Assembly (NCBI RefSeq): GCF_018424695.1
Contig: NZ_QTNQ01000013.1
Span: 1-64,000 of the forward strand
DNA from: Vannielia litorea
GTDB lineage: Bacteria; Pseudomonadota; Alphaproteobacteria; Rhodobacterales; Rhodobacteraceae
Reading direction: 5' to 3'
Length of the DNA: 64,000 bases
Both the position numbers and the translations under genes were made by a program. Below are positions 33,024 through 42,306 of the stretch, in pieces. Numbering within the stretch: the stretch's first letter is position 1; every line of letters begins with the position of its first letter. The notes beneath the pieces are model-generated. The model saw only the letters and a list, made by a program, of their open reading frames with translations, did no database searches and had not been told where the DNA came from.

Positions 33024-35477
33024 GTGGCAGTCAAAAAGTCGGAAATTTACAGTTCTCTCTGGGCGAGCTGCGATGCGCTTCGGGGCGGAATGGATGCCTC
33101 GCAATACAAGGATTATGTCCTTGTATTGCTCTTCGTAAAGTACGTCTCCGACAAGTATTCCGGCGACCCGGATGGGCTGATCGAAATCCCCGAAGGCGGC
33201 AGTTTTGCGGACATGGTCGCGCTGCGCGGCAATAAGGACATCGGCGAGAAGATCAACATCATCATCGCCAACCTGGCCGAGGCGAACGACCTCAAGGGCG
33301 TGATCGACGTTGCCGACTTCAACGACCCGGAGAAGCTCGGCACCGGCAAAGAGATGGTTGATCGCCTCTCAAACCTTGTCGCGATCTTCAATCGCCCGGA
33401 GCTGGATTTTCGCAAGAACCGCGCCGATGGCGACGATATTCTGGGCGATGCCTACGAATACCTGATGCGCCATTTCGCCACCGAGTCGGGCAAGAGCAAG
33501 GGGCAGTTCTACACCCCGTCCGAGGTGTCGCGGATCATGGCCGAGGTGATCGGGATCGGTGCCGCGCGCAGCGCCGACCAGACTATCTACGATCCCACTT
33601 GCGGTTCCGGCTCACTGCTTTTGAAGGCGCATGACGAGGCGCCCTATGATCTTACCATCTATGGCCAAGAAAAGGACGTCGCCACCCGCGCGCTCGCGAA
33701 GATGAACATGGTCCTGCACGATTGTCCGACCGCGGAAATCTGGAAGGGCAACACGCTTTCATCCCCACACTTCCTGAATGCGGACGGCAGCCTGAAGACC
33801 TTCGACTACGTGGTCGCCAATCCGCCCTTCTCGGACAAGGCATGGTCGACCGGCGTGTTCGATGAGGGCAAGACCAACCTGACCTCCCGCTTCACGGTCG
33901 AAGGCGAGCGCCCGCCCGAGAAGAATGGCGATTTCGCCTATCTGCTCCACGTGATTGCCTCGCTGAAATCGACGGGCAAGGGTGCTGTCATTCTGCCCCA
34001 CGGTGTTCTGTTCCGCGGCAACGCCGAGTCCACGCTGCGCCGCTGGATCGTCAAGCGCGGCTATATCAAGGGCATCATCGGCCTGCCGGCGAACCTGTTC
34101 TACGGCACCGGCATCCCTGCCTGCATCGTCGTGCTGGACAAGGAACACGCCCAGGCCCGCACCGGCATCTTCATGATCGACGCCTCCAAGGGCTTCGTGA
34201 AGGACGGCAACAAGAACCGCCTGCGCAGCCAGGACATCCACAAGATCGTCGACGCCTTTACCAAGCAGACGCAGATCGACAAATACTCGCGGATGGTCCC
34301 GCTGGCTGAAATCGAGAAGAACGACCTCAATCTCAACATCCCCCGCTACATCGATGCCTCGGAACCCGAGGACCTTCAGGATATCGAGGCGCATCTGAAG
34401 GGCGGCATCCCGGTGCGCGATGTCGATGCGCTGGAGGACTTCTGGCAGGTCGTGCCCGCCGTGCGCCACGACATCTTCGCGCCTGGCGAACGGCCCGGAT
34501 ACCTGACCCCGATGGTCGAGGCGGCTGAGGTCAAGCCCGCCATCCTGAACCATGCCGAGTTCGCCGCCTATGCCGATACCGTCACTGCGGTGTTAGACGC
34601 CTGGCGCGCGGCGCATATCGACCGGCTGCGGCGTATCGCAATCGGCGACAAGCCGAAGGACTTGATCCACGTGATCTCCGAGGATCTGCTGGACCGCTTC
34701 AAGCCCGTGCCGCTGATCGATGGCTATGACGTGTATCAGCATCTCATGACCTACTGGTCTGAGGTCATGCAGGACGATGTCTATATCCTCGTGCAGGATG
34801 CCTGGAAGGCCGGGCGTGTGATCCGCGAACTGGTCAAGAACGCCGAGGGCAAGTTCACCGAGACGCCCGACATCACGCTGGGCCGGCGGAAGCTTAAGGC
34901 CGAACTGATCCCGCCCGCGCTGATCGTGGCCCGGTTCTTCGCGGCCGAAAAGGCCGCTTTGGAGGCACTGGAAGCCAAGGCCGAGGAAGCAGCCCGCGCG
35001 ATCGAGGAACTGGACGAGGAGCAGGGCGGCGAGGATGGGCTGCTGGCCGATGCCAAGACCGAAAAGGGCAAACTGACCGCGAAATCGGTGAAGGACCGGA
35101 TCAAGGACATCCGCCACGACCGCGATGCGGCCGAGGAGATGGCCATGCTCGAGCAGGCGCTGCGGCTGATCGAGGCCGAGGCGTCCGCGGCCAAAGCGGT
35201 GAAGGAGGCGCAGGCGGCGCTGGATCAGGCCACGGTCAGGCACTACGCCAAGCTGACCGAGGATCAGGTGAAGGCACTGATCGTCGAGGACAAGTGGCTG
35301 GCGCGGATGCAGGGCGATGTGGCGGCCGAGGTCGATCGCGTCAGCCAGGCGCTGGCCGGGCGGGTGAAGCTTCTGACCGAACGCTATGCCGCGCCGTTGC
35401 CGGTGCTGGAGGATCGCGCGCAGGCGATGGGCGCAAAGGTGGCCGAACACCTGAAACGGATGGGGTTCGCCGCGTGA
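33024..35477 (+). CDS. hsdM: type I restriction-modification methyltransferase subunit HsdM
   Basis: An 817-residue N6-adenine methylase. The N-terminal helical domain (DALRGGMDASQYKDYVLVLL) is followed by SAM motif I DPTCGSGSLL, catalytic motif IV NPPF, and the conserved GNAESTLRRWIV region. Residues about 480-817 form a long helical, coiled-coil-rich extension, longer than in classical HsdM of about 500-530 residues. It starts with GTG behind GAGGA. It works with HsdS to methylate the recognition site and with HsdR in the restriction complex. The stop overlaps the hsdS start (GTGA). Confidence 0.93.
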   Translation: MAVKKSEIYSSLWASCDALRGGMDASQYKDYVLVLLFVKYVSDKYSGDPDGLIEIPEGGSFADMVALRGNKDIGEKINIIIANLAEANDLKGVIDVADFNDPEKLGTGKEMVDRLSNLVAIFNRPELDFRKNRADGDDILGDAYEYLMRHFATESGKSKGQFYTPSEVSRIMAEVIGIGAARSADQTIYDPTCGSGSLLLKAHDEAPYDLTIYGQEKDVATRALAKMNMVLHDCPTAEIWKGNTLSSPHFLNADGSLKTFDYVVANPPFSDKAWSTGVFDEGKTNLTSRFTVEGERPPEKNGDFAYLLHVIASLKSTGKGAVILPHGVLFRGNAESTLRRWIVKRGYIKGIIGLPANLFYGTGIPACIVVLDKEHAQARTGIFMIDASKGFVKDGNKNRLRSQDIHKIVDAFTKQTQIDKYSRMVPLAEIEKNDLNLNIPRYIDASEPEDLQDIEAHLKGGIPVRDVDALEDFWQVVPAVRHDIFAPGERPGYLTPMVEAAEVKPAILNHAEFAAYADTVTAVLDAWRAAHIDRLRRIAIGDKPKDLIHVISEDLLDRFKPVPLIDGYDVYQHLMTYWSEVMQDDVYILVQDAWKAGRVIRELVKNAEGKFTETPDITLGRRKLKAELIPPALIVARFFAAEKAALEALEAKAEEAARAIEELDEEQGGEDGLLADAKTEKGKLTAKSVKDRIKDIRHDRDAAEEMAMLEQALRLIEAEASAAKAVKEAQAALDQATVRHYAKLTEDQVKALIVEDKWLARMQGDVAAEVDRVSQALAGRVKLLTERYAAPLPVLEDRAQAMGAKVAEHLKRMGFAA

Positions 35478-36673
35478 CGATGCAGGAGAAGGTCAGCTCG
35501 GGTTTCAAACAGACAGAGATCGGCATGATCCCAGAGGATTGGGATTTGCTTCCGGCTGAAGAGATTTGTGAACTCGTTGTGGACTGTAAGAATAGAACTC
35601 CGCCAGTGGTTGAGGGTGGGGAGTACGCCGTAGCGCGCACACCAAATGTCAAAAACGGCGTATTCGTCTACGACGATCTGCGTTTCACAGACGCAGCGTC
35701 ATTTGAGACTTGGACTGCCCGGGCCGTCCCAAAATTTGGCGATGTGCTCATAACTCGTGAGGCACCGCTCGGCGAAGTCTGTTTGGTGCCAAAAGGCCTG
35801 AAGCTTTGTCTCGGCCAAAGGATGATGATGTATCGTCCAGATCCGCGCAAAACAGTTTCAGATTATCTTCTTTGTGCATTGCTCTCCGAGCAGGTTCAGA
35901 AAAATCTCCGTGTCAAGATCGGCGGATCGACCGTTGGTCACGCTAAAGTTGATGATATTCGCTTTCTCAAGGTCCCTGTCCCGCCCACATTGGCAGAGCA
36001 GCGTGCTATAGCCGAGGCGCTCTCGGATGCGGATGCGCGGATTGCGGCGTTGGAAACGCTGATCGCCAAGAAGCGCGACCTCAAGCAGGCCGCCATGCAA
36101 CAGCTCCTCACAGGAAAATCCCGACTACCGGGCTTCTCAGGCGGCTGGGGCGTGAAGCGGCTTGGGGAAATCGCTAGTATCTCCAAGGGTGTGCAGATGC
36201 ACAGCAGCCAACTGCGGGAGGGCGGTGCCGTCCCCCACTACAATGGTGGCACGACGCCCTCTGGATACACAGACCTACCCAACACGCCGGCGGAAACTGT
36301 TGCAATCAGCGAAGGCGGAAACTCTTGCGGCTTCGTCCATTTTATCAGCACCCCGTTTTGGTGTGGTGGTCACTGCTATGCCTTGAGGCCAATCGGCGTT
36401 GGAAAGAAGTGGCTATATTTTGAGTTGAAACTTCGGCAGGCGGACATAATGGGGCTGCGTGTTGGGTCTGGGTTGCCAAACGTTCAGAAGAGCAGCCTGG
36501 CCAACTTGGAGGTTCAACATCCCAACGATACTGAGGAGCAAGCAGCCATTGCTGAAATCCTCTCCGACATGGACGCAGAACTCGCTGCGCTGGACGCCGA
36601 GGCCGAAAAAGCCCGCACCATCAAGCAGGGCATGATGCAAAACCTGCTGACCGGTAAGGTCCGGCTGGTATGA
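35474..36673 (+). CDS. hsdS: type I restriction-modification specificity subunit HsdS
   Basis: A 399-residue specificity subunit with two target-recognition domains. The central spacer (LAEQRAIAEALSDADARIAA, then IAKKRDLKQAAMQQLLTGKSRL) and the C-terminal copy (EEQAAIAEILSDMDAELAAL, then IKQGMMQNLLTGKVRL) are the usual repeated helices that set the distance between half-sites. The two recognition domains are AT-richer in codon use than neighbouring hsdM, as often seen in rapidly exchanged specificity genes. GTG 35474 overlaps the hsdM stop; ATG 35480 is an alternative. Confidence 0.92.
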   Translation: MTMQEKVSSGFKQTEIGMIPEDWDLLPAEEICELVVDCKNRTPPVVEGGEYAVARTPNVKNGVFVYDDLRFTDAASFETWTARAVPKFGDVLITREAPLGEVCLVPKGLKLCLGQRMMMYRPDPRKTVSDYLLCALLSEQVQKNLRVKIGGSTVGHAKVDDIRFLKVPVPPTLAEQRAIAEALSDADARIAALETLIAKKRDLKQAAMQQLLTGKSRLPGFSGGWGVKRLGEIASISKGVQMHSSQLREGGAVPHYNGGTTPSGYTDLPNTPAETVAISEGGNSCGFVHFISTPFWCGGHCYALRPIGVGKKWLYFELKLRQADIMGLRVGSGLPNVQKSSLANLEVQHPNDTEEQAAIAEILSDMDAELAALDAEAEKARTIKQGMMQNLLTGKVRLV

Positions 36674-37083
36674 GCTTCGGGTGGGTCGTCGACGCGCTGG
36701 TTGTCTTCGGAGGTCTCTCCGGCTGGGCGGCCGCCTACTTCTCTTGGCGGGAGTGGCAGAACACGCGGAAGAAGATCGCCATGCTCACCGACGCGGGCGC
36801 GTCCGCTGAGGTTCTGCCAGCCTGGTACACATCCAGAATGATGTCCGATCATTGGACCTTCGGGCTGCTGACAGCGGCCGGACAGATGGTCGTAATCAAG
36901 CGGATTACGGCGCTTTCAGACGATGGGCGATGGATCGACGTCGAGCTTGCGGAAAACGAAGAACTCGACTGGTTGCCGAAGAACTATCCGGCTGATTTCA
37001 TTTTCGCAGTCGGCCCCGAGAGGACATCGGCATCGCTTCAGATCTCCAAGATCGTTGCCGCGGTCGACTTGATGAATTCGTGA
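36670..37083 (+). CDS. hypothetical membrane-anchored protein in hsd operon
   Basis: A 137-residue protein with one N-terminal hydrophobic helix (WVVDALVVFGGLSGWAAAYF) followed by a soluble part containing the segments MVVIKRITALSDDGRWIDVE and DWLPKNYPADFIF. It overlaps hsdS by ATGA and is nine bases from the next gene, so it is a real operon member. I do not recognise the soluble domain. Position between hsdS and hsdR suggests an accessory to restriction or an independent defence or cargo gene. Confidence 0.65.
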   Translation: MSFGWVVDALVVFGGLSGWAAAYFSWREWQNTRKKIAMLTDAGASAEVLPAWYTSRMMSDHWTFGLLTAAGQMVVIKRITALSDDGRWIDVELAENEELDWLPKNYPADFIFAVGPERTSASLQISKIVAAVDLMNS

Positions 37084-37091
37084 GGCGCTGA

Positions 37092-37832
37092 ATGGTGAAT
37101 AGCGACCATCACGAGCGCCTGTTCATCGGCTGGGATGTCGGTGGCTGGAACTGTGACAAGAATCCGAACAGCCGCGACGCGCTGGTTGTGCTGGATCACG
37201 CGGATCAGATCCTTGGTCAACCTTGGCGCGGCAATCTGCGCGCGACGATCAACAGCGCAACCACGCCCGCGGACTTCCTCGCCGCGCTGCTCGCGCTCTG
37301 CAAGCTGGGCAAGCCCGACCAGTCCTGGCACGCCACGCTCGCCATTGACGCGCCACTCGGTTTCCCAGAGGCCTTCGCCCGCATGATCGCGGGCGGCACC
37401 CCGGTCGATCAGATCGGTAGGTCGGCAGCGAACCCCTATCTTTTCCGCCACACCGAACGGCGCCTGGTGGCCGAAGGGGTCACGCCGCTGTCGGCGATCA
37501 AGGACATGATCGGCAGCCAGGCGACGAAGGCGATGCACGTGGTCGCCCGTTTTGCCCCACAACGCCTGTCGACCGGCGTCTGGACAGATGGCGCGCATCT
37601 GACCGTGATCGAAACCTATCCGTCGCTCTGCCGCGCCCGCCTCGGGCCGCAGGTTCATACTGAACCGATGCCGAAAACCGGTCGCGAGGCAGACATTCAC
37701 GACGCCGATGTCTGCGCCCGCATCGCCCGAGACTTCCATCTGAACCGCGAGCGCCTTGAACCGCCGACCGATGACATACCGCACTCGGAAGGCTGGATCT
37801 GGGCCCCGCGCCGCGTATTTGTTGAGGCATAG
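37092..37832 (+). CDS. DUF429 protein (predicted RNase H-like nuclease fold)
   Basis: A 246-residue DUF429-like protein. The N-terminal FIGWDVGGWNC offers an aspartate on the first strand, as in RNase H-fold enzymes. LAIDAPLGFPEAF supplies a second acidic strand, and IETYPSLCRARLG and DIHDADVCARIAR complete the family pattern. DUF429 proteins are predicted nucleases or housekeeping enzymes of unknown substrate. Finding one inside a type I restriction operon is notable. It is seven bases from hsdR. Confidence 0.72.
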   Translation: MVNSDHHERLFIGWDVGGWNCDKNPNSRDALVVLDHADQILGQPWRGNLRATINSATTPADFLAALLALCKLGKPDQSWHATLAIDAPLGFPEAFARMIAGGTPVDQIGRSAANPYLFRHTERRLVAEGVTPLSAIKDMIGSQATKAMHVVARFAPQRLSTGVWTDGAHLTVIETYPSLCRARLGPQVHTEPMPKTGREADIHDADVCARIARDFHLNRERLEPPTDDIPHSEGWIWAPRRVFVEA

Positions 37833-37838
37833 TTCACG

Positions 37839-40800
37839 ATGAGCACCGTTGGCCAGATCGAGAGAAGAACTCAGAAGCGCGTCGTCGACCTGTTACGGAA
37901 CGCGTTGGACTATGAGTACCTGGGCAACTGGATCGATCGCGCCGAAAAGATCGGTCGCCCGAACCGCAACATTGAGGACGAGTATCTGCGCCCCTTCCTG
38001 GAAAGGCAGGGTTATCCCCCCGAACTGATCACCCGCGCGATCCAGCAGCTGACGAAGGTGGCCAGCGACCAGTCCCGCAGCCTCTACGACACCAACCGCG
38101 CGGTCTATGACCTGCTGCGATATGGGGTGAAGGTGAAGGCCGATGTGGGCGACCAGACCCGCACCGTCTGGCTGATCGATTGGGCGAAGCCTGAGGCCAA
38201 CCATTTCGCCATCGCCGAAGAGGTCGCGGTGAAGCCCGCGGGCGACAAATCCTTCGGCAAGCGCCCGGACGTGGTGATTTATGTCAACGGGATCGCGCTG
38301 GGCGTGCTGGAACTGAAGCGCTCGACCGTATCGGTGTCCCAAGGCATCCGGCAGAGCCTCGACAACCAGAAACCGGTATTCATCCAGCCGTTCTTCACCA
38401 CCATGCAGCTGATCATGGCGGGCAACGACACCGAGGGGCTGCGCTATGGCGTCATCGAGACGCCCGAGAAGTACTGGCTGACATGGAAAGAAGAAGGCGG
38501 GCCGGAAAACCCCCTGGACCGCGCGCTGGTCCAGATGTGTGCCAAGCCGCGGTTCCTTGAACTGATCCACGATTTTATGGTGTTCGACGCCGGCGTGAAA
38601 AAGACCTGCCGCCATAACCAGTATTTCGGTGTGCGCGCCGCGCAGGACCACATCGGCCGACGCGAAGGCGGGATCATCTGGCACACGCAAGGGTCGGGCA
38701 AGAGCTTGACGATGGTATGGCTGGCCAAATGGATACGCGAGAACGTGCCTGACAGCCGGGTGGTGGTGATCACCGATCGCACTGAGTTGGACGAGCAGAT
38801 CGAGAAGGTCTTCAACGGGGTTAACGAGGAAATTCTACGCACGAAATCCGGCGCCGATCTGATCGCCCGACTGAACGACACGAACCCATGGCTGCTGTGC
38901 TCGCTGATCCACAAGTTCGGCGGCAAGGAGGACAGCGAGGCGGATGTCGAAGGCTACGTTGATGATTTGAAGAGCGCGCTGCCCAAGGATTTCCGGGCCA
39001 AGGGCGACATCTTCGTCTTCGTTGACGAGTGCCACCGCACGCAAAGCGGCGATCTCCACAAGGCGATGAAGGCGATTCTGCCCAGCGCGATGTTCATTGG
39101 CTTCACCGGCACGCCGCTGCTGAAGGCCGACAAGCAGACCAGCCTCGAAGTGTTCGGCCCATATATCCATACCTACAAGTTCGACGAGGCAGTGTCGGAC
39201 GGTGTGGTCTTGGACCTGCGCTATGAGGCCCGGGATATCGATCAAAACATCACGTCGCAGGCGAAGATCGACAAATGGTTCGAGGCCAAGACCAAGGGCC
39301 TGACCGATATGGCCAAGGCGCAGCTAAAAAAGCGCTGGGGCACGTTGCAGAAGGTGCTGTCCAGCCAGTCGCTGCTGGAAAAGATCGTGGCCGATATCCT
39401 GATGGACATGGAGACCCGGGACCGGCTTCAAAGCGGCCGCGGCAACGCCATGCTCGTGTCGTCGAGCATCTATCAGGCGTGCAAGTTCTTTGAGCTGTTC
39501 GACAAGACCGATCTGGCGGGCAAGTGCGCGATCGTCACCTCCTACAAACCGTCGCCGAACGACATAAAGGGCGAGGAAAGCGGCGAGGGGCTGACGGAAC
39601 GCCTGGGACAATACGATATCTACAACAAGATGCTGGGGGGAAAGGAGCCCGAGGCATTCGAGAAGGAGGCGAAGCGGAAGTTCATCGATGAGCCAGGGCA
39701 GATGAAACTGCTGATCGTCGTGGACAAGCTGCTGACCGGCTTTGACGCACCCTCGGCCACGTATCTTTACATCGACAAGAAGATGCAGGACCACGGCCTG
39801 TTCCAGGCGATCTGCCGGGTGAACCGGCTGGACGGGGACGACAAGGAATACGGCTACATCATCGACTACAAGGACCTGTTCAAGAGCCTTGAGACCTCGA
39901 TCAAAGACTACACGGCCGAGGTTTTCGATGGTTATGACAAGGCGGATGTAGCGGGCCTGCTTTCGGATCGGCTTGAAAAGGCGCGCGAGAGGCTGGACGA
40001 GGCCTTGGAAGCTGTCCGGGCTCTCTGTGAACCGGTCGGGCCGCCTCGCGATACCCTCGCCTACCAGCGCTTCTTCTGTGCAAAGGACACGGCCGACAAG
40101 GAGGCGCTGAAGGAGAATGAGCCGAAGCGGCTAACCCTCTATCGGCTGGTGGCCTCGTTGTTGCGCGCCTACGCCGATGTGGCAAACGAGATGAGCGAGG
40201 CCGGCTACTCCGAGGTCGAGGTCGCCAGTATCAAGGCGGATGTCGATCACTTCGAGAAGGTGCGGAATGAGGTGAAGCTGTCGAGCGGTGACTATATCGA
40301 TCTGAAGATGTACGAGCCGGCGATGCGGCACCTGATCGACACCTATATCCGCGCCGAAGAAAGCGAAGTGATCTCGGCCTTTGACGATGTTTCGCTGATC
40401 CAGCTTATAGTTGAGAGGGGGGCGGATGCGGTCAACGCCTTGCCCCAGGGCATTCGTCAGAGCAAAGAAGCCGTGGCGGAGACGATCGAGAACAACGTCC
40501 GGAAGCTGATCATCGACGAGACGCCGATTAATCCGAAGTACTATGAGAAGATGTCCGAACTGCTGGACGCCCTAATCGAGCAGCGCAAGCGCGAGGCGCT
40601 GAGTTATCAGGAGTATCTCGCTCAGATAGTCGAGCTTACGAAAAAGGCCCAGGGCGCCGAAACGACCGCCTCGTATTCAGCCGAGCTGAATTCGAAGGCG
40701 AAGCGCGCGCTTTTCGACAATCTCGATGGGGACGAGGCCCTGGCTTTGGCGATCGACGAAGAAATCCGCCTCACCAAAAAGGACTCGTGGCGGGGCAACA

Positions 40801-40904
40801 AGTTCAAGGAAAAGGAGGTTCGGAACGCGATCAAGAAGCACGTCGCTGACCCTGGGCAGCTCGACGTAATCTTTGAACTGGTGTGGAACCAGGATGAGTA
40901 CTGA
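37839..40904 (+). CDS. hsdR: type I restriction endonuclease subunit HsdR
   Basis: This 1021-residue restriction/translocase subunit begins with a PD-(D/E)xK nuclease domain (RPDVVIYVNGIALGVLELKR, the ELK providing E and K). A superfamily 2 helicase motor follows: Walker A in HTQGSGKSLT, Walker B VFVDECHRTQ, motif III FTGTPL, and QAICRVNR for motif VI. The C-terminal third is helical and binds the methylase core. It translocates DNA and cleaves when HsdS meets unmethylated sites. The ORF looks full length and undamaged, so the system is probably active. Confidence 0.94.
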   Translation: MSTVGQIERRTQKRVVDLLRNALDYEYLGNWIDRAEKIGRPNRNIEDEYLRPFLERQGYPPELITRAIQQLTKVASDQSRSLYDTNRAVYDLLRYGVKVKADVGDQTRTVWLIDWAKPEANHFAIAEEVAVKPAGDKSFGKRPDVVIYVNGIALGVLELKRSTVSVSQGIRQSLDNQKPVFIQPFFTTMQLIMAGNDTEGLRYGVIETPEKYWLTWKEEGGPENPLDRALVQMCAKPRFLELIHDFMVFDAGVKKTCRHNQYFGVRAAQDHIGRREGGIIWHTQGSGKSLTMVWLAKWIRENVPDSRVVVITDRTELDEQIEKVFNGVNEEILRTKSGADLIARLNDTNPWLLCSLIHKFGGKEDSEADVEGYVDDLKSALPKDFRAKGDIFVFVDECHRTQSGDLHKAMKAILPSAMFIGFTGTPLLKADKQTSLEVFGPYIHTYKFDEAVSDGVVLDLRYEARDIDQNITSQAKIDKWFEAKTKGLTDMAKAQLKKRWGTLQKVLSSQSLLEKIVADILMDMETRDRLQSGRGNAMLVSSSIYQACKFFELFDKTDLAGKCAIVTSYKPSPNDIKGEESGEGLTERLGQYDIYNKMLGGKEPEAFEKEAKRKFIDEPGQMKLLIVVDKLLTGFDAPSATYLYIDKKMQDHGLFQAICRVNRLDGDDKEYGYIIDYKDLFKSLETSIKDYTAEVFDGYDKADVAGLLSDRLEKARERLDEALEAVRALCEPVGPPRDTLAYQRFFCAKDTADKEALKENEPKRLTLYRLVASLLRAYADVANEMSEAGYSEVEVASIKADVDHFEKVRNEVKLSSGDYIDLKMYEPAMRHLIDTYIRAEESEVISAFDDVSLIQLIVERGADAVNALPQGIRQSKEAVAETIENNVRKLIIDETPINPKYYEKMSELLDALIEQRKREALSYQEYLAQIVELTKKAQGAETTASYSAELNSKAKRALFDNLDGDEALALAIDEEIRLTKKDSWRGNKFKEKEVRNAIKKHVADPGQLDVIFELVWNQDEY

Positions 40905-41622
40905 TGCCGCCCAGCTGACCGTTGGAGGCTTAGAGGTAGAGGTGGTTCGCAAGCCGATCAAGAACTTGCACCTCGGTGTCTACCCGCCTAATGGACGTGT
41001 CCGCGTTGCAGCGCCGCTAGAGATGGGTGACGAGGCCGTGCGGCTCGCTGTTGTCTCCCGCCTTGCCTGGATCAAGCGCCAGCAGGCCAAGTTCGCGGCG
41101 CAGCCGCGCCAATCCGAGCGACGCTACGTATCCGGGGAAACCCACTTCTTCCTAGGCCAACGGTATCGACTGAACCTGATCGAGGGGGCCAGATCAGGGC
41201 AGGTTCGGGTTCGCAACAGCAAGACAATCGATCTCCATGTGCGCGATGACAGCGATCTGGACATTCGAGAACGGGTGTTCCTCGATTGGTACCGGCGAGA
41301 GCTTCGTGCGCGAGCGAGACCCCTAATGGAGCGCTGCGCGGTGGAATACGGTATCGCAACGCCGAACTGGGGCATCAAGCGGATGAAGACCAAATGGGGC
41401 ACCTGCAATATCGAAGCACGTCGAGTCTGGTTGAACCTCGAACTGATCAAGAAGCCGCCGCAGTGTCTTGAATATGTGATCGTCCATGAGCTGGCGCACT
41501 TCTTTGAGCGCAACCACACAGAGCAGTTCGTGGCCCTTCTGGACCGGATGCTTCCGAATTGGCGGATCGTTCGTGATGAGCTCAACGCCGAGCCCTTGGC
41601 GCATGATGATTGGAGCACATAG
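40894..41622 (+). CDS. YgjP/DUF45-type zinc metallopeptidase
   Basis: A 242-residue YgjP-like protein with the zinc signature HELAHFFERNH (HExxH plus a third histidine) and the family blocks MKTKWGTCN and RVWLNLELIKKPP. ATG 40894 overlaps the hsdR stop. Proteins of this type often follow hsdR, but their role there is unknown; possibilities include turnover of the restriction subunit (inference). Confidence 0.85.
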   Translation: MSTDAAQLTVGGLEVEVVRKPIKNLHLGVYPPNGRVRVAAPLEMGDEAVRLAVVSRLAWIKRQQAKFAAQPRQSERRYVSGETHFFLGQRYRLNLIEGARSGQVRVRNSKTIDLHVRDDSDLDIRERVFLDWYRRELRARARPLMERCAVEYGIATPNWGIKRMKTKWGTCNIEARRVWLNLELIKKPPQCLEYVIVHELAHFFERNHTEQFVALLDRMLPNWRIVRDELNAEPLAHDDWST

Positions 41623-41954
41623 CATTTGTGCCGCAGTCCGAGCGTCGCTCTGCTGGCATGCATCCCAGAACGCAGGATATCGGCATTTACGTTTTCGATC
41701 CCGGTCCCGTCTGCCCAACGCCCCTGGCATCGAAGTGCTCAGCCTCAGACTCTAGAAATCCTCACAGTTTCAGAAGCTTGCAAGCTATTCACCAAATCGG
41801 CGCAGGCAACAGGTCCAGAGAATATCGGCCCTGAGAGACCGCTTCCGGGCCTCCTGGCGCGGGGGCCAGTGCTCAACCCCTCCCGCATAACCCTCGAAAA
41901 CAACGGAAAAATCCGGCCGCAGCCGGATCGGGAGAACGCTTTCGCGAGGGCAAG
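41623..41954. other. intergenic region with right repeat and tRNA terminator
   Basis: No gene is supported. The right half is the downstream flank of tRNA-Ser, containing its terminator and the right copy of the direct repeat, both listed separately. The left 170 bases show nothing recognised. Confidence 0.5.
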
Positions 41955-41983
41955 TGGCGGAGAGACAGGGATTCGAACCCTGG
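41791..41983 (+). repeat. tRNA-Ser 3' end and flank; right copy of direct repeat
   Basis: This copy matches 5756-5948 in the same orientation. It comprises the 3' end of the intact tRNA-Ser(GGA) and about 164 bases downstream of it. The two copies bound roughly 36 kb of mosaic DNA. Confidence 0.6.
41905..41928 (-). terminator. rho-independent terminator of tRNA-Ser(GGA)
   Basis: ATCCGGC (41911-41917) pairs with GCCGGAT (41922-41928) around a four-base loop, and on the minus strand the stem is followed directly by TTTTT. Confidence 0.75.
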
Positions 41984-42044
41984 AGACGGTTTCCCGCCTA
42001 CACACTTTCCAGGCGTGCGCCTTCGACCACTCGGCCACCTCTCC
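41955..42044 (-). tRNA. tRNA-Ser(GGA)
   Basis: The 90-nt minus-strand sequence folds as a class II tRNA. The acceptor is GGAGAGG/TCTCTCC, the D-arm contains GCCGAGTGGTC, the anticodon loop is CTGGAAA giving GGA, the variable arm is long, the T-loop is GTTCGAATCC, and CCA is encoded. It reads UCC/UCU serine codons. It is the probable integration target of the island. Confidence 0.95.
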
Positions 42045-42306
42045 GGCCCGCGTCTCTTAAACGAAGCCGCCGGGTTTGTGCAAGGGGGTGCGAGGGTGGT
42101 TTTGACGAAACCGGGGGCCTGCGTTTTCGATGCGTCGTTGGGCACCTCGACTGTCGGTTTCGCCCAGCACGCCTCTCGCCCCGGGCCTTACGCACCACGT
42201 AACGCCCGCGGCCATGCTGAACCAACGCGAAAACCTGCGCATCGGCTCGCCTCTTGCGGGGCTCGCCCTATCTCAGATGTCATCTGACACCTGAGGGAGC
42301 CCCATC

